A stretch of 64,000 nucleotides of DNA, taken from Leuctra nigra. Lineage: Eukaryota > Arthropoda > Insecta > Plecoptera > Leuctridae. Within the stretch, counting starts at the first letter, position 1, and every line of letters begins with the position of its first letter. Of this stretch, positions 12,412-24,500 are shown piece after piece. The stretch lies in NCBI GenBank assembly GCA_934045905.1, contig OW203762.1, positions 53,717,411-53,781,410 of the forward strand, read 5' to 3'. The translations under genes were made by a program, and so were the position numbers. The notes under the pieces were generated by a model that was given only the letters and a program-made list of their open reading frames with translations, did not search any database and had not been told where the DNA came from.

Positions 12412-13674
12412 GCATAATAAACTGAGGAGCAGACCAACCACTTTTACTGTAAGCAACAACACGGCATTTTCGGCCTACTGGATCTTAAAATTAGAAAATC
12501 TCACATTGTTGCAATATATCTTAATTTCGAGCTATGGCCCACCCCACTACATATACCAAATTAGGGAACAATATGTTATGCCGTTTGCGAGCTAGAGGGC
12601 CGTGAAAAACGTGAAATTACACCCCTTTTAAAACCTATCTTGATCTGATGATGATGATGATGATATCAGGAAACACCGCAATCACCGCCACAGCCTAAAC
12701 GGCTGAGCCGATCGATCTGAAATTTTCACCACATGTGCACTTTTGGCGTCTGAGGTGCCTTTTTATAAAACCAACAGGAAGCCGCCATTTTGAAACCGGA
12801 AGTGACGTATTATCTCGAAAACAGCTAGACCGTTAGGAATTAAACCAGCGCCAAATGATTCAGACGGTCATCTATATGGAATATCAATAGTTAAAGTAGA
12901 GATGTACTATTACCGAAACCGGAAATGACGTCATGAAAATGAAGAACTAGATTTAAATGACCTCTTACTACAATAACTACATATTCAGAAGGCTTAAAAT
13001 GATACATAACATTTATAGAAATAAATTCTATGTGGCAGTAATTTTAGTCGCCATTTTGAAAACCGGAAGTGATACCATATCTCGAAAACGGCTGGACTGA
13101 TTGTAACGAAGCTTGCGCAATTCTTCATGGAATATCACTTTAAGCTTAGGTATATTGAGCACCAAACACAATTTTTCGTATTAACCAATTCGGAAATGGC
13201 GTATTTTTTAAAAGTAATTGGTCATTGTTGCTCCGATGTGTGTTACAAGTTGTGTAAATAAACTAAAAAAATAAGTGATATCCCCATAAAAAACACTTCG
13301 AGTAAAAATACCCGCCAAGTCTCTTCAACTATAAAAAAATAGAAGAAATCTAAAAATTCAACACTGAAAAGAAGTGATATCAAAAAATGAGCCAAGTCAA
13401 AACTTAATTTTAAAAACCAAAATATACTTGGCGCATCGTTTTTAAGGGCATTATAGGTATATTATATATATTTAGGTACATTTAATTTTTGGCATATGCT
13501 TCTATACTATTTATATACACGATGCGCCAAGTATATTTTGGTTTTTAAAATTAAGTTTTGACTTGGCTCATTTTTTGATATCACTTCTTTTCAGTGTTGA
13601 ATTTTTAGATTTCTTCTTTTTATAGTTGAAGAGACTTGGCGGGTATTTTTACACGGAGTGTTTTTTATGGGGAT
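12412..13674 (+). repeat. Composite repeat unit B with terminal palindrome
   Basis: This unit follows unit A directly, beginning at the AATAAACTGAGGAGCAGACC landmark, so it lacks the 5' hairpin segment. Its body matches unit A with scattered substitutions. It ends in the second large palindrome (13280-13674). Confidence 0.8.
13280..13674. repeat. Large palindrome B (~395 bp)
   Basis: Same termini as palindrome A (ATCCCCAT...ATGGGGAT) and the same arm landmarks. Substitutions in one arm are often matched in the other (for example AGTATATTTTGG versus AGTATTTTTTGA in copy A). It abuts R1 copy 2. Confidence 0.88.
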
Positions 13675-14134
13675 TTGATTTACTCAGCGAGCGTCACTAC
13701 GGGACTTATAGCTTTTTCTCTGACTTTTTTCATGGTTTTTGGCAAAGGCCAGGAAACCCGTTCAACCAATCGATCTGAAATTTTGCAAGGCGATCCTGTG
13801 ATTAGTCCAAAATTAAAAATTAAACCGTTTGATCGATTTATTTAAAACTTGGCATTTTCATTGGGACCAACATTTTAGGTCAATATTTAGACAAATCTGT
13901 CAAGAACTTCAACATTGTACAAATATTTTATACCTACATGTTTTGAAATATTTGTCAAATGTATTCACAGAAATTCAAGGAGAAAATTATCGCTGCTTCT
14001 TTGACGCATTCGATCAGATTCCCTTTGTCTTATTTCCAAGGTCTATTATAGAGCAGCAACTTTCACACGAATATTAATTCGCATGCAATACGATCGCTCG
14101 CTTATCAACGCGTTACACAGAGCGTTTTCATAGT
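13675..14134 (+). repeat. Interspersed repeat family R1, copy 2
   Basis: It starts near CAGCGAGCGTCACTACGG, contains CCAATCGATCTGAAATTTTG and ends with CAACGCGTTACACAGAGCG. These are the same ordered landmarks as copy 1 on the opposite strand. No intact frame is present. Confidence 0.7.
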
Positions 14135-14906
14135 ACCTATACCTACTTTTTAACAGCTTCACTTTTAGAAGCAATAAAGCTCAAACATTCACGTTTACAG
14201 GACTACAAAGTGGAGTTTTGACACCTCTAGAAATGGAGCCCGTTAATGTAGATTCCATTAACCTTCTCAGGTACGGATGGCACCTCTGTTGTACCACCAT
14301 ATTGTTGTACTGACCAGGCAAGCATGAGTGAAACAAGAAGGTCGTGATGTATTTAAAGTAGGTGTGTTCATCGGAGTAGGTACTTTAATTGTAAGGAAAC
14401 GTGAAGTTTTTAAAACTGCATCACGGAAAGACAGATCATACCCAGGTAGTATCATTATCTGGAGCACAAAAACAGAGTAATTTCTCACGACTTTCTAAGC
14501 CTCTGTTACGGTGAGTTACGTAACCGATATTTAGCGGTGCTCTGTGAACAACAGCGTCGGAAACAACAAAACAATATACACCTGGCAACAATGACAGGAG
14601 GCACGGCTTCGTTGAAACAAAACAAAACAGCCGAAGTGCGCGGCTCGCGTGGCCGTGAAATAAGCAAATAACAACACTCTTACGGCATGGCATTGAGAAG
14701 GGAAAGTATCAGGATGATGATGAACGTATTTTCGAATACAGAAATGGCGCCGAAAAGAGATGGAACCATGATTACTACACCGCAAACCTCTATCTACTAC
14801 TCCCACACCACATAATAGCATGCAGAATTTACAGTACCTATACACAGTTTGCCAACTTTCTACATGCCACACAAAGTTTAAGATTTATGCTTTGCACGAG
14901 CTTTTA

Positions 14907-15125
14907 TGTACACTCGGCACAACAAAAATTGATCGGTGAACAAATTTGAATGAGTTCTGGTCATGTTCCGTACCAATCAAAGCTTGTTATTATCATTGAA
15001 ATGTGAGGTCATATACTAGAGTGAGACAAGGAAAGGAGATCGCTTGGACTCACTTCTGATGGTGCGATCTAACATTTTTTAGTCAATCAGATTTATTGAA
15101 CGATCAATCTTAGTTGTGTAAAGTG
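14907..15125 (+). mobile_element. MITE-like element M1, copy 1
   Basis: It begins TGTACACTCGGCACAACAAA and runs to a GATCAATCTTAG motif. The same sequence occurs inverted at 44871-45087, where both ends start TGTACACT or its near-equivalent. Here the right end has decayed. There is no coding capacity. Confidence 0.65.
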
Positions 15126-16614
15126 GACTACTTATTCTACATATTATACACAAATATTTTGTTTTCACTGGAAATCATAAGTAGGCATGTTGGAAAGTTT
15201 CAGTAATGCACCTTGAATTACGAAAGCCAATGGCAATGCGAATAAAAATGTCGTGACAATGAAATCATTTCATGAATTTCAAATGATGAATGATTTTCGA
15301 TGTCACGTCTTTGTCTAGTGAAATCGAAGGAAGTGACAAGCAATAAGCAGAGAAATTATTGTCAATCTATTTTCAAAATTCATTACAAGATATTGTTCAT
15401 AACGCAGCGCCACAATGGAATCAAGGGGGGGGGGGGGGGGACTGGGAGTCCTAATAAGAAAGTAAATGTTGTTTTTAAAATAGAGTAGCGGTTGAGTAGA
15501 AGAACCATCCGGTAGAACGAAATTCAGTTCAAGCATGTTCAAGTATCAGTCAGTATGGAAGTTCACAAATTCACAATGCAAATATTTAAAATACAAATTA
15601 TTATTAGCAACAGATTAATTTCATTGAAATGTAAGCATTGACTATCACTCTTTTCAAAAACTCAATGCATACCCAATAACCCATAGCATTTTACTCGGGT
15701 GTTGTGCTTCCACTCTCAGGTCAACTTTATTAATTTGAACTTAAATGTCGTCCACAGAGAAATTAAAATGTTATAATTGCCACATTTATTCGGTGCAAGT
15801 GCAGGGTGACGGCCGACACCTCGCTAGGGTTGAAATCCTCGAGTACGTGCCGTGAAGTCAGTGGCAATGACAGTGAAACTGCGCCGCCTAACATTGATCG
15901 CGAACAATGAACGTGAGCTGTGTTGTGAGGCGAGACTCGAACACGCGCCACTGAGCGTCTCAACAGCCACGTGACCTCGTACACTCACGCAACAAGTAGC
16001 ACACAGTGCGTCGCGCTTCGAGAACCAACCCTCTCCTCGCCTTCCTACTCACAGAGAGAGCGAACATTTTTATTGCAATATTCCATGCATTCCGAAAGAC
16101 TTACAAGTAAGATTTGGTCTTTCCAACGTGTAGACATTTGTCATAGCAATGAATGAAACGAATGATGAATTCAGAGTTTCAACCACACTGGGTTGAGAGC
16201 GAGAGGTCAAAAAGAGAAAGATTCAGTAAATCGGATTCGGGCCTAATTTTCAAGTTATAAAATAGGGCCTCGGGGTTTCCTGTAGTGCCTTTACATACCT
16301 GGGTACCATTTTGTCGGTCGCGACGAGATCAAAAAGAGAAAATAGGTACCCTGGCCACTGCTGCAAGTTCCTGGCAAGATCCTGCGCAGACGAGGTTTTA
16401 CAAAGTCCTTGCCCCAAGATTTTTCAGTAGGGGGCTGGCTTGTTTTCCACTTCAACTTTTCTCCTTTCTCTCTTCTAGAGAGCCCTTTCAGACCCTTCCA
16501 ACCGACCCTGTGACTGCAGAGCACCGCTGAAGCATGAACCAATGCAGAAGTCTTCCTCCTCGCGATGCCGGCTCATGAGGTTCATAACGGGTTCATTATC
16601 TCGCGCTGGTATAA

Positions 16615-17038
16615 TAGGGAAGTCTCATGAAATTTTATTCTAGTAAATTTCTATAAATAAACACAAATAATAATGACAAATACACTTATTACCTGTGAAA
16701 TCTTAAATTTTCATTCATAAAAATCGAGTTCAAATATCATATGATTTTTGGCGGGAAAAACGGCCATTAACAAGAATCAGAACTGTGATGTCATTTCCAA
16801 GTCTTGAACATTGTGTTGACATGGGGATTCCCTTGTTGCCATGGCAATATAGCAAACTGTGATGTCATTGCCAATTTTCCTGTTTTTAAATGAGAGGAGA
16901 TCTATCAAACTTTGTAAATTAATTACATGAGAACTATTCGTCCAAGAACAAAAATAATACCAACTCTGTGTTCAGCAACATCTCAACTTTCATAAAATAA
17001 ATATTATTCTGAATTCTTATCTTCACGAGACTTCCCTA
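16615..17038 (+). mobile_element. MITE-like element M2, copy 1
   Basis: It is bounded by inverted termini TAGGGAAGTCTCATGAA and its complement CTTCACGAGACTTCCCTA. A related copy lies in the opposite orientation at about 35520-35938. A TA at each end is compatible with a TA target duplication, as in mariner-like MITEs. It has no ORF. Confidence 0.7.
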
Positions 17039-20000
17039 TTACATGAAGCGAGGAATCCGCCAAACAGTACGTCACATTACATCGTGTCGGCATAATTACT
17101 ATTCCAGTGAGTGAAACGTGATGTGTAGAGCACACGACCACCCTGCCGGCCGCACGACCGCCGAGAGTGACCCGGCGTCGATGTCGGGACATGGAGGCGA
17201 ACATTTCACACGGAACACAAAATATCTGAGAACCTCTGACAACACTGTCCAGCCCCTGTCAAGGAGCTTGTAGTTGCCCCTGCACATGATGTCGTCATGG
17301 CAACGACGAGTAGTTCACACGACATTCTCTGTAGGAAGTTTCAATATTTAATTTAGTTTCGGAAAGACTTGCAAAATCAATCCTCTTCGATCTTCCTGAG
17401 ATTGATGTAACGGTCTGTAAAAAATATTCCTGATCGGTTGAATAGTTTGACCTGTAGAGCGAGAATGACAAAAACTGATGGCTGCTTCTAAAAAGTTCAG
17501 TCGAGTTGGTTGATCAGCGACGTTGAAACATTCTTTGTTCGCTAAAAGTCATCAATGTTCTCAATCTAGGCCAAAAGTACTCGTTTCTAAAGCAAAGTGA
17601 CGAGACAGAGCTGCGACACTTATGTCTCGAGGATGACGGGTAACTATCCCAGCATGACATGGCGAGCTGTGAATGTGAATGTGAGACTGGCCAAATGAAC
17701 TGGATGAGAGACGTGACTTGCGTGACCTCGTGCGTGACTCCAGCGCTTTCTCCGAGCAAACAAACACAGATTCCTACGCACTGCTCTGCTTCTTGACCAT
17801 GTCGAGAACAACGCCAAGCACAACAGCAGATCACGTGTTGTGGGAGGACAGCACGACGACGATGATGTTACGATCTGGTTCGGCAGCTCTTCCCAAAACA
17901 GCAAGAAGAGTTAAAACCATGCGCTCGTTGAGATTTAAAATCATAGTATTTGCTAAATTGAATACAATATAGACAGAGTTTACTCACCCACTACTTAATA
18001 TTTAACGCGGAGCTGTAAAACAAATATTGATTTATCTTAATATTGGCACTTTCAGTATCCTTATTTACAGCGTTGGCTCAACGCTTTGACCTTGAATTCT
18101 GGATGTCCGAGCTGCAGCCAATGAGTAATTCTGAGTTTACTGGTTATATCAGACTTTTTATTGTTGCTATATCCATTCCATTCACTCAACTTTAAATACG
18201 ATTTTATTGACTGCAAGTATCGGTATCTTTTATAATGTTAATAAATTGTTTTTAATAGATTGCTAGATGGCAAATAAATGGCTTGTATATATGCGTCAAG
18301 GTCATTACGTAGCATATTCTGACAATCCGGTAGCAAACTAAACGGGATTGTATTCCTGCGGTCGTGCTTCCTTCCTGACTGTGATTACTCTCAGTTTCCT
18401 CAGTCGAGTGAGAAGACTCTTTACTGACAGACCACACAGCCTCCCTCCTTATAATCTGCATTATAATCCACATACAAGCTTTGACCGAACTGTCGAGACA
18501 GAAAGAAGCATGGAGGTAGTTTGTTTATGACTATGCATTATGATTATAATTTGAGTACCTATCACTACTCAAATACTACGCCAATATTAAACATTTACCA
18601 CATCAGCAAGAGAGAAATTACCTGTTTGTAAGGTAATTGGTGTGAGTTGTAGGTACGAGTATGAACAGTTCATTGCAATTTGATAACATATGGTTCACCA
18701 TGAAGAAATCGTGAATGAGTAGAACTTTCATTTTCGATACATTTTCATTTTAGAGTGAGATTCCGTTCCGACACTCTATTCTGGCCACTAGAGTTTGTAT
18801 CATCATTCCTTCAGCGCAGGGAGACCAAAGTAGCTGCTAGGAAGACTCGAACTTCTCTGTAATCATTATCAACATTCCATCCGTCCACAAACATTATCAG
18901 CTTGTGGTTGCGACGGTTGAGGCGACATTGACAAATCCCGAGCAAGATATAATAAGGTACTTGGCTCGCACTGCGAGACGTTCTAAAAATGTAAATTGAC
19001 ATTATATGTCATAAAGATTTGGAAGAGCTTCGCGTATTGACTGATTGCCAACTGTTAGCACAGAGATAACGTTCAAATCCTGCAATATTCCATATTTGTT
19101 GGTAGTTAGGTACAATTTTCGTGAAGAAATGGAACTTGACGTTGATTCAAATAAGAATTTAAGTTATTTCTTTCAACGAAATAAAACAGTGAATTTTCTT
19201 TTTGATATTTTGACCTAAATAAACTCAAAGTAGATGACATTCACAATTCTCTTCAACTTCTTAGAAACTTACAATGCGTCCTCTAATAGCAAAAACTCAG
19301 TACCAAGATATTAATTAAGAGAAACTTAGTTGATAGAGATTTGAAGTTCTACTCGCCAAGAAACAGTTGTCTTGAGTTTGTGACAATCACAGCCATGTTT
19401 ATTGATGCTGTACGATGGGTTAGTGACCAGACATAAGTATACATCCTTGATAGTTTCATCTCTTATTATATCATAATTGTAACGACTAGCGCAATCGTGA
19501 TATTGATCATCGCATGCAAAGAGGATGAAATGAAAACATTTGCGTCGAACTTTGAGCAAACTTACGGCTGTAATACCTAAGTCATTTCAAAATAGAAATT
19601 GTAAACTAATAGTTTCGTAGCAATCTCGACTAATTTCTCTTTAAGTTTCTCGTGAACGGCGGCTCCACCACAGAACACATCAATACCGTGAGAAATGTCA
19701 CGTGCTCATGTCGGTCACAAGTCCCAGAGAGCTAGACGCATTGCCATTGCAAATAACGATTTCTGCAATGAAGCATAGCTGTGACAAGATTTATATCTCA
19801 GATACAGAGAAAAAAACTTGAAAACGCGAAGAAATCGACTCGGCTCGCGGATGCAGGCAATGAAGGTGAAACAGATTGCATTGCGCACACAACGCAGGAG
19901 TCGACCAGAAGGCCGGGGATTGATTAAACAAGCGACACAAAAGATCCGCAGCGCCAGACGTCAATGCCAACTTTGACAAATTTAATTAAAGTACCTCCGC

Positions 20001-20515
20001 CTCGGATCCAAAGACGTATACAACCGCGACAAGCAACTCCAGACGGAGGAAGTTTTTTAATTAATTAAGGTTGTATCCAGGACTTGGCAGGCCCTACACA
20101 TTTGACGTTCCCCTGCGATGAACATGCGTTTACTTGACTCCTGTACTAATCTCCATCGATCCACAACACTGGCTGATTGCATGGACACGGCCTTCTTGAT
20201 GCTGATCCGACACGAGCACAGAGGCAGGTCAGTGCTGAGCTGAGCGTTTCCATGGCAGCGCAGTGATGGGGATCGAACCCGGGGTCATAACTCAGTCGGC
20301 TTGATTAAAGAGGAGCAGAAGAAGTGACAAGAATCCGATGGAAACATCTGCAATAAACCGAACACGGCGATATTGATTTTCTCACGAGCAGAAGAACGCT
20401 GGTTGGAAAGTTGACAGATGAATATTGGAGTGAAATCGACGAGTTTTACAATTCAAGGAATCCGAGAGCAACGATTCCGCGGCTTCACGGCGACAGTCGA
20501 GCATGGCTCGGGGAC

Positions 20516-20640
20516 AGTCCGGGTGCGTCCGGGCATGACGTGTCACTAGTCCGGGTGCGTCCGGGCATGACGTGTCACTAGTCCGGCCTGAGCATGGCTA
20601 GTGCTCGTGGACAGTCCGGGTACAGTCCGGGTAGTTTGAA
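20516..20640. repeat. GC-rich minisatellite
   Basis: Two close copies of a roughly 33-bp unit begin GTCCGGGTGCGTCCGGGCAT and include ATGACGTGTCACTA. Partial units (CAGTCCGGGTACAGTCCGGG) follow. It is a local GC island in AT-rich DNA and no ORF was recognised. Confidence 0.7.
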
Positions 20641-21101
20641 TACATGTACGTCAATTGATGAAATGAAAAAGGGAAACAATTGAAAGTAAATATTTTTCAC
20701 GTTTGCAAAAATCCTTGTGCTTCTATCATGCTCAGCCCGGGCTGGAGGTCATTTCTCCATCTCTCTTAGAACGGAAGGAAATTCCACTAGTAAGATAGAG
20801 AAGTGATGAGAGGAAACTCGGTACCGGCATGTAGCCCACTCCTGACGAAAGATACAAGCGGCGTAACATTTACAACACGGACCTCCGCAACCCGCGCCGT
20901 CGAGAGACTGATAACAGGCGGAGGGAGGTCGTCACACTAACATCCTCTCTGGCCCAACGACAGCAACTAGCATACCAGATTGAACGGTCAAGCACTGACC
21001 CCCTATCAAAGTTTTGACGTGAACTGTGGTATCCAATACACCAGCTGACGGGTAAAAATAAAATCACATGGTCAGTCCAGCCATAGTTTCTGTTGCCAGG
21101 A

Positions 21102-21239
21102 GGTCTATTCTCGAAACAGTGATCACGTCAAACTCAAAGTCATGGCATCATAAGGAGTTTTGTCCTGTCCCTCACCATGTTAATATTATGACTTTTCGTC
21201 ATATCATAACTTATGACGTGATAACTGTTTCGAGAATAG
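21102..21239. mobile_element. Short inverted-repeat element M3
   Basis: Terminal arms CTATTCTCGAAACAGTGATC and the complement of GATAACTGTTTCGAGAATAG enclose about 100 bp. It is non-coding and is probably a small MITE. Confidence 0.65.
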
Positions 21240-21256
21240 GGGTCCAGGTCTATGCT

Positions 21257-21514
21257 CATTCTGTACCTCAGAGGTAGAAGGCCGGAAGTCTATTTCAATG
21301 ATTCTTGAGGTGAGCTCAATAACCAGTATAATTCAGCCTGCATCGAATCGTATGATGGTGACATGAGTCATTGTGTAAGAGAATACTTCAATATAACTGA
21401 ATTTGTTGGCATCAGTCAAATAGCAATTGGTAGAGTTTGATTACATCATTCCAAAAGGTGCAACGCAAAATCGAGAAAATGGACTTTCGGCCTTCTACCT
21501 CTGAGGTACAGATA
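21257..21514. mobile_element. Inverted-repeat element M4 with near-perfect 30-bp termini
   Basis: The left terminus CTGTACCTCAGAGGTAGAAG recurs as its exact complement at the right end (about 21489-21512). Only one mismatch is seen over about 30 bp. The interior is non-coding. It lies 18 bp after M3. The good terminal match suggests recent insertion. Confidence 0.75.
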
Positions 21515-24500
21515 TTCTAATTATTTCTCTGCTCGACGATATCCTTGAACAGTAGTCACGTGACAAACTAGATCCCTGACAAGTCAGGCCTGACTAAAGA
21601 ACCAACTCAGTCAGAACAGGACAGAATGGCATCCATGGGGATCGAACCTTAGGCATCTCAATGACAGATCTGACGAAATCAATTTCTCTGGCATTCTTCT
21701 TCCGATTGATTTTAAAAGTTTGCACACGTCAATGAAATAGCCAAAGACTTTCAAGTGTTGATGGAGAGAAACTTACCCGGGCAGTTGTCAAGGCACGAGT
21801 ACGTTTAGCCGCCGTACAGGCGAAGCAAGCGCTGCCAACATCGGCCTCTGTGGACAACAACAGACAGTTAGCGAGGTTGACACTTGCAGGGATGTAGTGA
21901 CAGGGTTGGCACTGCTGCAGGGATGTAATGGATGTAGCAGCAAACCACGAGCACTTGGCAGTGAAACACTCTGTATGTACAGAGGTAAATCACTGCTTGC
22001 TTGGAATAAGATCAGCAATGGGAGGCAAAGTCCCCACAACACACTCCCAAATGCTCCTGGATTCACACATCAATTACACAGCAGCCGGGACTGAGGAATA
22101 CATTATGCAAATATTACTTCATGAATAAACAAGCTGGCAATTTCATTTCGATTCCTGGCAAAAACAAGAGGAACCCGGAGGTTTCTGCATCTTCTGTCTT
22201 GCTCTTGATTACGAGTTGACTCTCTAATTGATGACGTCAGAGGCGGCAACAATGATCTCACGCTCAAGGGCGGCAGCGACAAGAACTTCCGAACATCTCG
22301 GCTTGAATGACGAGATAATGTGTGCTTTCTGAAGAGTGTTTTCTACTCGTGAAATTGCCTCGAGTAATGTCAACTTCGAGTGTTGGAAGAAGGAAGAGAA
22401 GCAGTGGGAACATTCTGCTTCATTTACACGGGTAAACGTATTGATCAATACATTGAGCTCACAAACGGAAGAAGAAAATCAAGTAAAAATTCAGCTAAAA
22501 CTATCAAAAGTGAAGTTCAAGAATTGAGCACATATGTACATTGACCCGTGTAAATCAAGTTCTTTACGTTCGCCAGCAAATGAGTGGGAAATGCGATGAA
22601 AAGCAGTGTCGAAATGTCTGCCGCTCGCGGGTCATGATGGCGCTGCAATCCCAAGCAGCAGTCTCTGTAGAATCTCAGTACACAGCAATCACATCGCGCT
22701 GCAGGCTTCTGGACGTGCTCTGAATGCCGGCGAGACTCCGTCCATATTGTACAGGTCCAGTCGCTCAATTAGAGAGTAAATTGATTGAATTGTTTGCCGC
22801 GAGATGATGTTCTCATGCAGCATGTCTTATATTATACGTCATACCTTAGTCATATCATCCAGTATGACCAACCAGTGCATGGGATCACGAGCGACGAATA
22901 ACTCTCTCGTCAGCTCTAGCTGATTATGATTTCATTGAATAACAATGAAGGATTGATTGTCAAAGAAACTGACCCGCCACGCCAATCCGTTTAATTCAAA
23001 TGCCGATTTTACTTATGGCCAAGCGTTTATGAAACCAGTTCTTAGCCCAGTCAATAAAAACGAAAGTGCAGTGTGTCAGGAATATGTCAGCAGAATGAGT
23101 TAAGTAAATGTTGTCAATTGACACTGCATTTCCATCAATCACTTGCTAATGTTCATGCAAATACTTGTTGGATGTTCTTCACTTCACCGGCTTATTACTG
23201 CGGATGCATTCTTCAATCTTATGCAATCATCTCATGAATGTGTCTTGCAGCGGTTTCCCAGGTTTTACAGCCAATAACAGCAACCTCCAACAGAACGAAA
23301 GATCGCTCAAAATACCAATCGTTTTTCATTTCCAGGAGTGTTCCGAGTATAATTAGTGTAATGACGGGCAGCAGGCTTCGTGTGTTTTCACAGCACAAAG
23401 GAAGTAATTAGCCCGATTAAACTGGCATCTTGCGAGTTGATAACCCCAAGATGGCGTCCAAGGGTGGCTTCAGGGTGAAGGCAACACCTGCCTGGCATAC
23501 CTGACGACCTCACCCCTCACCCCACCGCTCAACCGAACAATAACATACAGAACTCACGCTCTGTAAACTGCATTGTAATAGAAGTAAAAGCGAAACAGCG
23601 AGAATGTAGAATCAGATTTATGAACTATTTTGGAAATGTTACCTTTTTGGATGTTGTTCAAATTTAGACGACTTGTCAGGTATAGGATTGCGTCTGTTTG
23701 AGGATGGTTGAAAGGACCAAGACAAGATAAAAATCGACGTTGGGAAGGAAGCCACCGTGTCCTATAAGGAAGGAACCATCACAGCATTTGCCTTTCACTC
23801 GAGTAAAATAACGAGAAAACGAGTAAGGAAGGTCGTATCAAATAGCAAAGATCATATAATTATTAATTAAGAAGCAAATATTTGTAGGAATTGGTTCAAA
23901 TTTCCTGAAGGATATCATTCCAAAAGACTAGCTAGCACACACGTACATTGTCTTGGCGTAATTCGACAAATTTGACCGTGACCGTTCATAATAACGATGT
24001 GAATCCATTAGCAAACACAATTCATTCGCTCCCAACCTCTGAAAAGTCGGGTGCAACCAAAGAGAGGTGCAATGTTTTGCCGGGTCACGTGGCCGAGTTG
24101 ACGTAAGAAGTGTTCCGATGTCGGTAAGTAGCTAGTCAAGTGATAAGTGGAGGCGATGTCACCACCCTGCTTCATTAAGGTGCTACGAGCGAGCGAGCAT
24201 CAGCAGCGGAACGTGCTGCCGAACAGAGATAGCGAATCAGATTGTGTTGTTTTAAATAATTACACGAGTTTTGTCTCGAATCGACAACCCGTAACGCTGA
24301 ACTCGCATATCGGAATAATGCGAGGAAAAGGCTTGGAAGAGCGCGATTTTGTGTAGGTACATTTCCAGATTCACATGCTCAAACCGATAAGAGCAATAAC
24401 AATAGACATTATTCAGGTACATCGCGGTAAAGCCAAGACAGGGATTCACAGGGACAGGGAAGACGGGGACAGGGAAGGGACCACTTCGCATGAAGCTGAC

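Noticed and set aside
16285..16530. Possible small protein on both strands near 16.3-16.5 kb
   Set aside because: There is no recognisable domain, codon pattern or splice context; it may be repeat debris.
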